From Aeromicrobium fastidiosum (GTDB lineage Bacteria; Actinomycetota; Actinomycetes; Propionibacteriales; Nocardioidaceae): a DNA stretch of 64,000 nt. Positions 33,051 to 43,642 of this stretch are shown piece by piece. A program made the position numbers and the translations under genes. The DNA lies in assembly GCF_017876595.1 (NCBI RefSeq), contig NZ_JAGIOG010000001.1, forward strand, positions 2,542,001-2,606,000, given 5' to 3'. The first letter of the stretch is position 1. The number at the start of each line of letters is the position of its first letter. The notes below the pieces were generated by a model, which made no database searches, was not told where the DNA came from, and was given only the letters and a program-made list of their open reading frames with translations.

Positions 33051-34025
33051 ATGGCGCTCGCCACCGGCATCGGCTCGATGCCCGGCACCGACTTCGCCGA
33101 GTCGATCCGCATCGTCCTCGACACGGTCGGCGGACTCCCGCACGTCCCGGAGCTGCCCGGTCGCGGAGTCCACGCCGGGATGATCGGCCGCACGCTGTCG
33201 CTGCTGTCGGGCCTCGAGGCCGATCTGCAGCCCGACGGGTGGCGGGTCGGCGTCGGCGAGGGCACGGACGTCCGGCGCGCCCGCTCGCTGCTGGCCCACG
33301 ACCTCGACCTCGCGGAGGAGATCGCCGAGGGGCACACGGGTCCGGTCAAGATCCAGGTCACCGGCCCGCTCACGCTCGCTGCGACGGTCGAGCGTCCCCG
33401 CGGCGACAAGATGCTCGCCGACCACGGTGCCCGCCGAGAGATCAGCGAGTCGCTGGCCGAGGGCCTGCGTGACCACGTCGCCGACGTGCGCCGCCGGTTC
33501 GGACAGGCCGATCTGGTCGTGCAGGTGGACGAGCCTGCCATCGCGGCGGTTCTCGACGGCGGCATCCCGACCGCGAGCGGCTGGTCGCGTCATCGCAGCG
33601 TGCATCCGCCGGAGGCCGACGCGCTGCTGCGCAACGTCGTCGAGGCGATCGTCGCCGGGGGAGCGCGGCCGGTCGTCCACTCCTGCGCGCCCGACGTGCC
33701 GGTCGAGCTGCTCGCCGGAGCCGGGTTCACGGCGATCTCGTTCGACCTGTCGCTCGTGCGGCCCGACGACATCTGGGCCGAGACGTTCGAGCGGGGCGTC
33801 GACCTGTGGTTCGGGGTCGTGCCGTCGACCGACACCGCCGGAGTGTCCGACAAGGACCTCGTGGGCCGGGTGCGGACGTTCCTCGACCGCTTCGGCTTCG
33901 ACGTCGACGAGCACGCCGACCGGCTGGTCATCACACCGACGTGCGGCCTCGCCGGTGCCTCCCCGCAGTGGGCCGGCCGGGCGCTCGAGCTGGCTGCTGC
34001 CGCCGCCGAGCGGCTCGAGGGCTGA
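33051..34025 (+). CDS. MetE-like (cobalamin-independent methionine synthase C-terminal) protein
   Basis: A 324-aa protein of the MetE C-terminal-domain fold. It contains ATGIGSMPGTDFAESIRIV, VTGPLTLAATVERPRGD, VQVDEPAIAAVLDGG, VVHSCAPDVPVELL and LVITPTCGLAGASP. The zinc-ligand pattern (His-Cys ... Cys) appears as VVHSCAP and TPTCGLA. It is far shorter than full MetE (about 750 aa). The same short protein lies next to ligA in mycobacteria, where its substrate is not established. The ATG at 33051 follows CAGGAACCGC. Confidence 0.85.
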   Translation: MALATGIGSMPGTDFAESIRIVLDTVGGLPHVPELPGRGVHAGMIGRTLSLLSGLEADLQPDGWRVGVGEGTDVRRARSLLAHDLDLAEEIAEGHTGPVKIQVTGPLTLAATVERPRGDKMLADHGARREISESLAEGLRDHVADVRRRFGQADLVVQVDEPAIAAVLDGGIPTASGWSRHRSVHPPEADALLRNVVEAIVAGGARPVVHSCAPDVPVELLAGAGFTAISFDLSLVRPDDIWAETFERGVDLWFGVVPSTDTAGVSDKDLVGRVRTFLDRFGFDVDEHADRLVITPTCGLAGASPQWAGRALELAAAAAERLEG

Positions 34026-34065
34026 CCTCGGGCGTGCGCCGACCTGCGCTGTCCGTGCGCGGCGA

Positions 34066-36198
<2,133 letters not shown>

Positions 36199-36209
36199 GG
36201 TGACGCAGC

Positions 36210-36249
36210 AATCGGGGTTTGTCCGCGCCGGCGCGGACAAACCCCGATT
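36210..36249 (+). terminator. 40-bp perfect palindrome, probable ligA terminator
   Basis: AATCGGGGTTTGTCCGCGCC is followed directly by its exact reverse complement (20-bp arms, no spacer). It lies 12 nt after the ligA stop and is followed by CTCTGG. As RNA it would form a very stable hairpin. Confidence 0.75.
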
Positions 36250-36317
36250 CTCTGGTCCCGCCGGGCGGACGAAGTCAGCTTCGGTCCGGTCACCGGGGCG
36301 GTGGCACAGTGGGAAAC

Positions 36318-37250
36318 ATGACGTCATCACCGAGTCCTGACAGCTCCCGCCGCCCCACCGTCGTCGTCACCGGAGCCAACGGCTTCGTCGGCGGGCAGGT
36401 GTGCCGCGCTCTCGTCGAGCGGGGTTCGGTCGTTCGCGCCGTCGTGCGTCGTCCCGGCACCGCTCCGACGCATCCGGACGTCACGGAGACGGTCGGCGAC
36501 TTCACGGACGCGTCGTTCGCGGCGCAGGTCGTCGACGGTGCCGATGCTGTCGTCACGACGGTCCACCCCATGGGATCGGACCGCGCCGCGCAGCACGAGA
36601 TCGGCGTCGTCGGCACGTCCACGATCGCCCGAGCAGCGGCCGGCGCGGGAGTGCCCCTGCTGGTGCACGTGTCGACCGCGGCGGTCTACGACCGGTCGCC
36701 CGGCGTCGGGGACGTCAGCGAGACCTCGCCCCTGGTCGACGACGACGCCAACGACTACAGCCTCACCAAGCGCGACACCGACGCCGCCCTGGCGGCCGTG
36801 GACGGCATGACACGCGTGCTGGTGCGACCGCCGGCGATCCTCGGGCCGGGAGAGACCTCGGTCTGGAACACGCTGCGTCCCGCCGCGGTGCGCGACGACG
36901 AGGACGAGCGCCGCGCCCTCGCGGGCCAGTCGTTCCCGTGGGTGCACGTCACCGACCTCGCCGCGCTCATCGCCGACGTCGCGGTGGGCCGCATCGCGCT
37001 CTCCGACTCCGCGGCCACGGGCCCGGTCGAGGGGGCGTGCACCCCGGTCGACGTGGCGGCTCCAACGGCGCTCTACGCCGACTACCACCGGGTGGTCGCC
37101 GACGCCGTGGGTGTCGAACCGGTGTGGGACGAGTCCCCGGCGTGGACAGGACGCATCCCGGCCGACCGTGCGCGCGGATGGGGATGGTCGCCGGCCGTCA
37201 CGCTGGACGCCGCGCTCGACGAGGTGAGGGCGGGCCTGACCGCGGGCTGA
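36318..37250 (+). CDS. NAD-dependent epimerase/dehydratase family protein
   Basis: A 310-aa extended-SDR protein. The cofactor loop is TVVVTGANGFVGGQV near residues 12-26. The catalytic pair lies in YSLTK (YxxxK) after VSTAAVYDRSP. LVRPPAILGPGE is typical of the family. The nearest functional type (epimerase, reductase or sterol dehydrogenase-like) cannot be chosen from sequence alone. The ATG at 36318 is 7 nt after CACAGT, a weak -10. Single gene. Confidence 0.87.
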   Translation: MTSSPSPDSSRRPTVVVTGANGFVGGQVCRALVERGSVVRAVVRRPGTAPTHPDVTETVGDFTDASFAAQVVDGADAVVTTVHPMGSDRAAQHEIGVVGTSTIARAAAGAGVPLLVHVSTAAVYDRSPGVGDVSETSPLVDDDANDYSLTKRDTDAALAAVDGMTRVLVRPPAILGPGETSVWNTLRPAAVRDDEDERRALAGQSFPWVHVTDLAALIADVAVGRIALSDSAATGPVEGACTPVDVAAPTALYADYHRVVADAVGVEPVWDESPAWTGRIPADRARGWGWSPAVTLDAALDEVRAGLTAG

Positions 37251-37289
37251 TGATCGTCCCGATCGTGGTGCGGACGCTCGCGGTTGCCG

Positions 37290-37295
37290 TACGGT
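37290..37295 (+). promoter_or_regulatory. -10 element, leaderless GTG-start gene
   Basis: TACGGT ends 6 nt before the GTG at 37302 and lies after an alternative TTG start at 37284, which it therefore disfavours. Confidence 0.5.
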
Positions 37296-37301
37296 CGTCG
37301 T

Positions 37302-38336
37302 GTGCCCCCAGAGGATGTCGCGACGCTCGGTGACCTGCTGCTCGACGCCCAGGTCGCGTTCCACCTCGACCGGTTGACCGGCGACGAGCTCGAGGCGACC
37401 GTGACCCGGCTCGCCGGCTGGGCGCTCGAGGTCTCCGGGCAGCACCAGCTCGCCGACCTCGTCGACGCTGCCGCGGTCAAGGAGGTCGTCGGCCGGGCGC
37501 TGACCCAGGTGCCGTCCAGTCCGGCGGTGTCGGCATTCATCGACCTGGCGATCGAGCTCGTGCAGGCCGGCCCGCCGACGCCGTTCCCGTTGTCGGACGT
37601 CGTCGAGCGCGAGCACGTCGAGCGGGTGCTCGACGAGGCGCTGGGCCTGACCCCCGTGCTGGAGAGGGGGCTGGAGCGGCTGACGGCCAGCCCCCTCGTC
37701 GGCGCTACGGCGACCCGGTTCATGGGCCGCGTCGTCGGTGAGGCGCTCGCCGCCAACCAGGCCGTCGCCGACAAGGTGCCGGGGCTGGGATCGCTGCTGT
37801 CGATGGGCACCAAGGCCGCTGCCGGCGTGGTGGGCGCCGCCGACCGGCAGCTCGACGGCCTGCTCGCCGACACCGCCGGCAAGGGCGGCACGCTGGCCGT
37901 CCGCCGGCTCAACCGCATCATCGTCGACACGCTCAACGACGCGACGACCCGCGAGGCGGCCCTGCAGGTCTGGGACCTCGTCGCCGCCGAGCCCGTGCGT
38001 GGGCTCGGCGACCGGGCCGGGCGCGAGGAGCTGTCGGGAGTCGTCGACGCGACCCACGACCTGGTCGTTGCGGTCCTGGCGCACCCGCACGTCGTCGCGT
38101 TCGGCCACGCTGCCGTCGACGGATTCTTCGAGGCCTTCGGCGGCTACACGCCGCTGGAGCTGCTCGAACAGCTCGAGCTCGAACCGGCAGACCTCGTGGC
38201 CGACGCCGTCCGGTTCGCACCCGGGGTCGTCGAGGCGCTCGTGGAGTCGGGCGAGCTCGAGCAGCTGCTGCGGGCCGAGCTGGCCCCGTTCTACGCCTCC
38301 GATGCGGTGGCGCAGCTGCTCGCCGGTCGCGACTGA
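37302..38336 (+). CDS. conserved protein of unknown function, helical
   Basis: A 344-aa, strongly acidic, almost entirely helical protein. It is rich in Ala, Leu, Val, Asp and Glu, with no signal peptide and only one weakly hydrophobic Gly/Ala stretch (GLGSLLSMGTKAAAGVVGAA, about 157-176). I recognise no domain. Several segments (DLVDAAAVKEVVGRALTQV, FGHAAVDGFFEAFGG) look like packed helices. The GTG start is supported by the leaderless -10. It sits between an epimerase and a DUF1272 gene, giving no functional hint. Confidence 0.75.
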   Translation: MPPEDVATLGDLLLDAQVAFHLDRLTGDELEATVTRLAGWALEVSGQHQLADLVDAAAVKEVVGRALTQVPSSPAVSAFIDLAIELVQAGPPTPFPLSDVVEREHVERVLDEALGLTPVLERGLERLTASPLVGATATRFMGRVVGEALAANQAVADKVPGLGSLLSMGTKAAAGVVGAADRQLDGLLADTAGKGGTLAVRRLNRIIVDTLNDATTREAALQVWDLVAAEPVRGLGDRAGREELSGVVDATHDLVVAVLAHPHVVAFGHAAVDGFFEAFGGYTPLELLEQLELEPADLVADAVRFAPGVVEALVESGELEQLLRAELAPFYASDAVAQLLAGRD

Positions 38337-38375
38337 CGTCCACATGAGCGCGGGGCCGACCGCCATACTGGTCGC

Positions 38376-38624
38376 ATGCTGGAGATCCGCCCGAGCTGCG
38401 AGTGCTGCGACAGGGACCTTTCGCCGACGTCGACCGACGTGCTGATCTGCACCTACGAGTGCACGTGGTGCAGGCCCTGCGCCGACGACGTCCTGCACGG
38501 CACGTGCCCCAACTGCGGCGGCGAGCTGGTTCGTCGACCCGTGCCGTCCGCGTCGAGGCTCGCCAACGATCCGCCGTCGACCGTCCGCGTGTTCAATCCC
38601 GACTGTCGTCCGGTGACCGCATGA
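38376..38624 (+). CDS. DUF1272 family cysteine-rich protein
   Basis: An 82-aa protein with eight cysteines in its first half. They lie in CECCDRDL, CTYECTWCRPCADDVL and the treble-clef-like CPNCGGELVRRP, which matches DUF1272 (a small zinc-binding family of unknown function). A CATACT hexamer ends 6 nt before the ATG. It overlaps the next gene by ATGA. Confidence 0.85.
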   Translation: MLEIRPSCECCDRDLSPTSTDVLICTYECTWCRPCADDVLHGTCPNCGGELVRRPVPSASRLANDPPSTVRVFNPDCRPVTA

Positions 38625-39328
38625 CGACGGACGGGCACAGGTCCGACCGTGCGCTGCTCGAGGCGCTGCAGGAGCTGTTCGACGCCGACGACCCCGCGGA
38701 CGGTATCGACCGTCACGACGGCTACGGCCGCGACTACCGCATCACCGGCGTGCGCCTCGTCCCGTCCGACGACGGCTTCGACGACCTCGAGGTCACGGTC
38801 GGTCACGGCAGCGAGGTGCTCGTGTCGCGGGTGCTGTTCGACCGCGCCTGGCGCGAGGCCAGCGGGCTCGTCGACGTCCGTTCGTGCGCCGCCTACGTGG
38901 TCGGTACCTGGCAGCACTGCCCGGGTGGCCAGGCGCGCACGGGAACGGCGCCGCGTCAGGCAGCAGCGGACACCGCCGGGCTGTGGAGGGGGCTCCAGGA
39001 GACGCTGGTCCGCGATCACGCGAGCGTCAACCAGCCCGGTCACGGCCGGACCGAGCTGGTCGAGGAGGACGGCGAGATCGTCACGATCCACCTCACCGCG
39101 CAGCAGTGGCGCGCCTTCGTCGACGACTGCGAGGCCGCCGCCGAGAGCGACTCGGGCGAGGACGCCTGGCGGGCCGGCGACGGGCTGTCCATCGCGCTGG
39201 GCGAGCTCGATGAGCTGATCGGCTCGCGGTGGGACGACGAGGAGCACATCGTGTTCTTCCGCGACCGGCTCTGGCTCTCGGTCCGCGCCGAGCTGCCGCC
39301 GGTGCGCAGCAGGATGTCACCGATCTAG
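38621..39328 (+). CDS. conserved protein of unknown function
   Basis: A 235-aa acidic soluble protein, not recognised. The first ~85 residues form a compact region (DGYGRDYRITGVRLVPSDDG, FDDLEVTVGHGSEVLVSRVL). A linker follows (GQARTGTAPRQAAA), then a second acidic half with IHLTAQQWRAFVDDCEAAA and IALGELDELIGSRWDDEEHI. It is co-translated with DUF1272 upstream and the pseudouridine synthase downstream (1-bp overlap with a GTG). Confidence 0.7.
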   Translation: MTTDGHRSDRALLEALQELFDADDPADGIDRHDGYGRDYRITGVRLVPSDDGFDDLEVTVGHGSEVLVSRVLFDRAWREASGLVDVRSCAAYVVGTWQHCPGGQARTGTAPRQAAADTAGLWRGLQETLVRDHASVNQPGHGRTELVEEDGEIVTIHLTAQQWRAFVDDCEAAAESDSGEDAWRAGDGLSIALGELDELIGSRWDDEEHIVFFRDRLWLSVRAELPPVRSRMSPI

Positions 39329-40251
39329 TGCCGCCCCGCTCGCCGCTCCCGCCACGTCACGGTCTCGCCGCGGCGTGGTTGCGCACCCCCGACCGTGGTC
39401 TGCCTCGTCCCGGTGCCTGGCCGACGATGGGTGCGTGGCTGCGCGACCGGCTGCCCGAGCGGGTCGACATCGCGGCGATGCTCGCCGAACGCCGGTTCGT
39501 GCACGACGACCTCACGCCCGTGCGCGACGACGAGCCGTACACGCCGCACACCTTCGTCTGGTTCCACCGCGACCTGCCCCACGAGGTCGACGTGCCGGGC
39601 CGCATCCACGTCGTGCACCGCGACGAGCGGCTCGTCGTGGTCGACAAGCCGGCGTTCCTGTCGTCGATCCCGCGCGGTCAGCACGTGCGACAGAGCGTCG
39701 TCGTGCGACTGCGCGACGAGCTGGGCCTGCCCGAGCTGTCGCCGCTGCACCGGCTCGACCGCATCACGTCGGGGCTGCTGCTGCTGGCGACCGAGCGGCG
39801 GTGGCGGGGTCCGTACCAGTCGCTGTTCCAGGCAGGCACCGTGCGCAAGACGTACGGCGCGCTGGCCCCGGTGCGCGACGACCTCGAGCTGCCGACGACG
39901 GTCGCCGACCACATCGTCAAGCGTCGGGGGAGCTGGCAGGCCGAGGTCGTGCCCGGGGCGCCCGTCAACGCCGAGACGCTCGTCGAGCTGGAGTCGCAGG
40001 TCGATGGCGTCGGACGTTACCGCCTGACACCGCGGACCGGCCGCACCCACCAGCTGCGCATCCACCTCGCAGGCCTCGGCATCCCGATCGTCGACGATCC
40101 GCTCTACCCGACCGTGCAGGACGTCGCGGTCGATGACTTCAGCCGTCCGCTGCAGCTGCTGGCCCGCGAGGTCTCGTTCACAGATCCGGTCGACGGGACG
40201 CCGCGAACGTTCGAGAGCGTGCGGCAGCTGCCGCTGGGTCAGACGTCCTGA
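39328..40251 (+). CDS. pseudouridine synthase, RluA family
   Basis: A 307-aa RNA pseudouridine synthase. The catalytic aspartate is in LHRLDRITSGLLLLA. The leading strand VVHRDERLVVVDKPAFLSS and the late RTGRTHQLRIHLAGLGIPIVDDPLYP are diagnostic. It lacks an S4 domain and has a ~90-residue N-terminal region with GAWLRDRLPERVD, seen in the RluA-like group acting on tRNA or rRNA; the target is unknown. The GTG start shares one base with the upstream stop. The 3' end overlaps the convergent YrdB gene by 13 bp. Confidence 0.88.
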   Translation: MPPRSPLPPRHGLAAAWLRTPDRGLPRPGAWPTMGAWLRDRLPERVDIAAMLAERRFVHDDLTPVRDDEPYTPHTFVWFHRDLPHEVDVPGRIHVVHRDERLVVVDKPAFLSSIPRGQHVRQSVVVRLRDELGLPELSPLHRLDRITSGLLLLATERRWRGPYQSLFQAGTVRKTYGALAPVRDDLELPTTVADHIVKRRGSWQAEVVPGAPVNAETLVELESQVDGVGRYRLTPRTGRTHQLRIHLAGLGIPIVDDPLYPTVQDVAVDDFSRPLQLLAREVSFTDPVDGTPRTFESVRQLPLGQTS

Positions 40252-40586
40252 CGCGACAGCGCGACGAAGACCCCTGAGGCGACGACCGCGAACACCAGCC
40301 CGGGCCACAGCAGACCCCCGGCGGCGCAGTAGAAGGCCGTCGTGACGAACAGCATGATCTGCGCGACGAGCCGGGTCGGCAGGTCGAGCCTGCGCGGCGA
40401 CGTCGTGGCCATCCACTGCGCCCAGATGCCCACCGCGACCATCGCCAGGAATACGCCGACGGCCCAGCCGCGCCATCCGTCGACGAAGCCGTGGCCGGCC
40501 AGGACGAGGAGCACGACCATCGCGACCTCGCAGAGAAAGGCGACGGCGTCGAGCGGCCCGAGGTCCGTCGGCTTCTGTGGGGGCAT
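40239..40586 (-). CDS. DUF2568 (YrdB-like) four-helix membrane protein
   Basis: A 115-aa protein with four hydrophobic segments: LCEVAMVVLLVLAGHGF, WAVGVFLAMVAVGIWAQW, LVAQIMLFVTTAFYCAAGG and LVFAVVASGVFVAL. The W...SPRRLDLP segment between helices 2 and 3 fits DUF2568. Function unknown. On the minus strand TAGGGT ends 6 nt before its ATG, so it should be leaderless. Confidence 0.82.
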   Translation of the reverse strand: MPPQKPTDLGPLDAVAFLCEVAMVVLLVLAGHGFVDGWRGWAVGVFLAMVAVGIWAQWMATTSPRRLDLPTRLVAQIMLFVTTAFYCAAGGLLWPGLVFAVVASGVFVALSRQDV

Positions 40587-40592
40587 GACACC

Positions 40593-40612
40593 ACCCTAGG
40601 GACTGCTATTTT
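40593..40612. promoter_or_regulatory. divergent leaderless promoter pair
   Basis: The minus-strand -10 TAGGGT (40598-40593) ends 6 nt before ATG 40586. The plus-strand -10 TATTTT (40607-40612) ends 6 nt before ATG 40619. The two starts are 32 bp apart. Confidence 0.5.
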
Positions 40613-40618
40613 CACGCC

Positions 40619-42292
40619 ATGACCGAGTCGCCGCGTCCGAAGCCCGTCATCCTGCTGGTCGCCACGGCGGAGAGCCGCGACGTGCTCGAGAACGAGTTCC
40701 GGGGTCGTTACGCGCGCGACTACGACGTCCGGACGCTGCTGGGGCCGGACGGCGTCCTCGAACCGGCGGGGGCGCTCGTCGCGGAGGGTCGACAGATCGC
40801 CCTCGTCGGGGTCGACCACGGCCTCGGCGAGGTGGCGCTGGGCCTCGTGGACGATCTGCGCAAGCTGTCGCCGAGCAGCCGGCGCATCGTGCTCGTGCCG
40901 TCGGGGACGTTCCAGCAGGCGCTGGAGGTGCTTCGCCCGGCGCTCGCAGTGGGCAGGCTCGACACCTATCTGCTGATCCCGCAGGGTCCGCGCGACGAGG
41001 AGTTCCACACCGCCATCACCGAGTACCTCTCGGAGTGGGCGACCTCGACGTCGACGCCCGAGGTGGCCGGGGTGCGCATCGTCGACGACGGGACCCAGCC
41101 CGCGGTGGCCGGCATCCGCGACTTCCTCGACCGGATGGGGGTGCCGTGGACGCGCTACCGCCCCGACAGCGCCGTCGCCGACGAGCTGTTCGCCGAGGTG
41201 GGGTCAGGCGCCGAGCTGCCGCTCGTGTCGGCGTTCGGCAGGCCGACCGTCGTCGGGGCGACCGATCGGCTCGTCGCGGCCGGGTTCTACGGCGCCCCGT
41301 CCGACCTCGGCGACGACTTCGTGGCCGATCTGCTGATCGTCGGTGCCGGCCCGGCCGGGCTCGCCGCAGCCGTCTACGGCGCGTCCGAGGGGCTGCGCAC
41401 CGTGGTGCTCGATCCGGAGGCGGTCGGTGGGCAGGCCGGCACGAGCTCGATGATCCGCAACTACCTGGGGTTCCCGCGCGGCGTCTCCGGCATGCGCCTC
41501 GCCTTCCGGGCGCGCCTGCAGGCGACGCGGTTCGGCGCGCGGATCTTCACGGGGCGCGCGGTCGAGGGGCTCACGCTGGGCGACGTGCACGAGGTGTCGT
41601 ACGACGAGGGGGTGCTGCAGACCCGATCGGTGCTGATCGCCTGCGGCGTCCGCTATCGCCGGCTCGGCGTCGACGGGCTCGAGGCGCTCGTGGGCATGGG
41701 CGTCTACTACGGCGCGGCGACGAGCGTGGCCCGCGAGATGGAGGGGCGGGACGTGTTCATCGTCGGCGGGGGCAACTCCGCGGGACAGGCTGCCCTGCAC
41801 CTGGCCAGGTTCGCCCGGTCGGTGACGATCGTCGTGCGCCGGCCGACGCTCGCCGAGACGATGTCGGCCTACCTCGTCGACGAGATCGCGACGCACGACG
41901 ACATCACGGTGCTCACGCGCGCGCAGGTCGTCGACGGTGGAGGCGACGGGCACCTGGAGCGGATCTCGCTGGCCGACCTCGACGCCGACGGCACCACGCG
42001 GACGGTGCCCGCCGACGGGCTGTTCCTCCTGCTGGGTGCCGAGCCCGGATGCGACTGGCTGCCCGACGAGGTGGTGCGCGATGCGCGCGGCTTCGTGCTC
42101 ACGGGGCGCGACGTGCCGAAGGAGCTGTGGCGGGACGGCCTGCCGCCGGCACCGCTCGAGACGTCCGTGCCCGGGGTGTTCGCGGCCGGTGACATCCGTG
42201 CGGGGTCGATGAAGCGCGTCGCCTCGGCCAGTGGCGAGGGGGCGGGGGCCGTGTCGCAGGTTCACGCGCACCTCGCGGCCGCCCGGGACTGA
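40619..42292 (+). CDS. thioredoxin-reductase-like flavoprotein fused to an N-terminal receiver-like region
   Basis: A 557-aa protein. Residues ~1-230 carry a receiver-like alpha/beta region (VILLVATAESRDVLENEF...) and a second alpha/beta segment. The rest is a thioredoxin-reductase-type FAD/NAD(P)H fold. FAD binds at LLIVGAGPAGLAAAVYG, pyridine nucleotide at VFIVGGGNSAGQAALHL, and the C-terminal FAD loop is VPGVFAAGDIRAGSMKRV. Where thioredoxin reductase has CxxC, this protein reads YYGAATSVA, so it lacks the redox disulfide. It belongs to the group often annotated as fused response regulator/thioredoxin-disulfide reductase; the electron acceptor is unknown. Confidence 0.88.
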   Translation: MTESPRPKPVILLVATAESRDVLENEFRGRYARDYDVRTLLGPDGVLEPAGALVAEGRQIALVGVDHGLGEVALGLVDDLRKLSPSSRRIVLVPSGTFQQALEVLRPALAVGRLDTYLLIPQGPRDEEFHTAITEYLSEWATSTSTPEVAGVRIVDDGTQPAVAGIRDFLDRMGVPWTRYRPDSAVADELFAEVGSGAELPLVSAFGRPTVVGATDRLVAAGFYGAPSDLGDDFVADLLIVGAGPAGLAAAVYGASEGLRTVVLDPEAVGGQAGTSSMIRNYLGFPRGVSGMRLAFRARLQATRFGARIFTGRAVEGLTLGDVHEVSYDEGVLQTRSVLIACGVRYRRLGVDGLEALVGMGVYYGAATSVAREMEGRDVFIVGGGNSAGQAALHLARFARSVTIVVRRPTLAETMSAYLVDEIATHDDITVLTRAQVVDGGGDGHLERISLADLDADGTTRTVPADGLFLLLGAEPGCDWLPDEVVRDARGFVLTGRDVPKELWRDGLPPAPLETSVPGVFAAGDIRAGSMKRVASASGEGAGAVSQVHAHLAAARD

Positions 42293-42302
42293 CACCCCGC
42301 TG

Positions 42303-42355
42303 GGCCTGACGTTTCTGCAGACACGCTGGCGGTGTGTCTGCGAGAACGTCAGGCC
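42303..42355. terminator. bidirectional terminator
   Basis: A 22-bp stem (GGCCTGACGTTTCTGCAGACAC 42303-42324 without its two central mismatches, with 42334-42355) lies between convergent genes. Confidence 0.8.
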
Positions 42356-42368
42356 GAACCGCGAGGCG

Positions 42369-43208
42369 TCAGACGGAGCCCACGCGGCGCTCGATGATCT
42401 CGGCGAGCTCGACGGGGTTCTGGTCGGGGATCCAGTGCGTCGCCCCGCTCATCACCACGAGCTCGTAGGGGCCCGTGACGTACTGCGGCGTGAGATCGGC
42501 CCCGCGCCGCACCAGCGCCGTGTCGCCGTCGCTCCACACGTACGTCGTCGGCACCGAGACCTTGCGGCCGAAGGCTCCGGCCGACTTCGGGAGCGACCGG
42601 TAGTAGCCGAGGCCGCCGCGCAGGGCCCCGTCGGCGACGATCTCGGCACGAAAGGTCTCGATCATCCGGGTGTCCATGCCAGACGCCCGCAGGATCTTCT
42701 CGCCGAGCCCGCCGCGACGGCTGAGCATCCGTTCGGGAACGGCGGGCAGCTGGAACATCAGCATGTAGTACGACTTGAGCAGCTGCGAGCTGCTGACCAT
42801 CGACTTCAGGAACGCGCCGGGGTGGGCCACCGACACCGCGGTCAGCGACCGGACGGAGTCGGGGTGGGACGCCGCGACGGCCCAGGCGACGGCCGAGCCC
42901 CAGTCGTGACCGACGACGTGAACAGGCGTGCGGATCTCGTCGACCAGCGCCTTGACATCGGCCACGAGCTCGTCGATCCCGTAGGCGAACCGCGACCTCG
43001 GACGGGCACCGGGGGAGTAGCCCCGCTGGTCGAGCGCGTACGTGCGCAGCCCGGCCGCGTGCAGGCGCTCGGACACCGCGGCCCACGACGTCGCGCGCTG
43101 GGGGAAGCCGTGCAGGAGGACCACGGGTATGCCGTCGAGGGGCCCGGTGTCGATGACGTCGAACGTCAGGCCGACGCGGCCGATGTGGGAGATGCGCTCG
43201 GTTGCCAT
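42369..43208 (-). CDS. alpha/beta hydrolase with aspartate nucleophile (epoxide hydrolase-like)
   Basis: A 279-aa hydrolase. The oxyanion region is [14 protein letters not shown]. The nucleophile elbow is [12 protein letters not shown], so the nucleophile is Asp, as in epoxide hydrolases and haloalkane dehalogenases. The late histidine lies in [13 protein letters not shown]. No signal peptide. The substrate is unknown. CAGGAT ends 6 nt before the ATG on the minus strand, a weaker leaderless -10. Confidence 0.88.
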   Translation of the reverse strand: MATERISHIGRVGLTFDVIDTGPLDGIPVVLLHGFPQRATSWAAVSERLHAAGLRTYALDQRGYSPGARPRSRFAYGIDELVADVKALVDEIRTPVHVVGHDWGSAVAWAVAASHPDSVRSLTAVSVAHPGAFLKSMVSSSQLLKSYYMLMFQLPAVPERMLSRRGGLGEKILRASGMDTRMIETFRAEIVADGALRGGLGYYRSLPKSAGAFGRKVSVPTTYVWSDGDTALVRRGADLTPQYVTGPYELVVMSGATHWIPDQNPVELAEIIERRVGSV

Positions 43209-43333
43209 GCACCGATCCTGTCAGAGAATGCCGTTATCCGGTGGGGCGTGATGCCCGGTGGGGCCGGGTACCCGCGGTCACTAGGATGGATCGGTACGCC
43301 CCCGCATCACACCCACGATCCCAAGGACCGCGC

Positions 43334-43642
43334 ATGTCTGAGCCCGTCACGGGTATCTCGCGCGACGACGTCGTCCATCTGGCCGGCCTCGCCCGCATCG
43401 ACCTCAGCGACGCTGAGCTCGACCACCTCGCCACCGAGCTGCCGGCGATCCTCGAGCACGTCGCGAGCGTCCAGGAGGTGGCCGGCGACGACGTCCCGGC
43501 CATGAGCCACCCCGTGCCGGTCGACAACGTCTTCCGCGAGGACGTCGTCCGTCCGAGCCTGTCGCCCGAGGACGCGCTCGCGGCCGCCCCGGCGTCCGAC
43601 CAGCAGCGCTTCCTGGTGCCCAAGATCCTGGGGGAGAGCTGA
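43334..43642 (+). CDS. gatC: Asp-tRNA(Asn)/Glu-tRNA(Gln) amidotransferase subunit C
   Basis: The small 102-aa subunit that holds GatA and GatB together. It begins [22 protein letters not shown] and contains [19 protein letters not shown]. The ATG at 43334 has AAGGA 7 nt upstream. A TAGGAT at 43282-43287 would give a leader of about 40 nt. It shares its last base with gatA, starting the gatCAB operon. Confidence 0.94.
   Translation: MSEPVTGISRDDVVHLAGLARIDLSDAELDHLATELPAILEHVASVQEVAGDDVPAMSHPVPVDNVFREDVVRPSLSPEDALAAAPASDQQRFLVPKILGES

Noticed and set aside
37284-37301. TTG start for the 344-aa unknown protein
   Set aside because: It lies upstream of the TACGGT -10 whose spacing points to the GTG at 37302.
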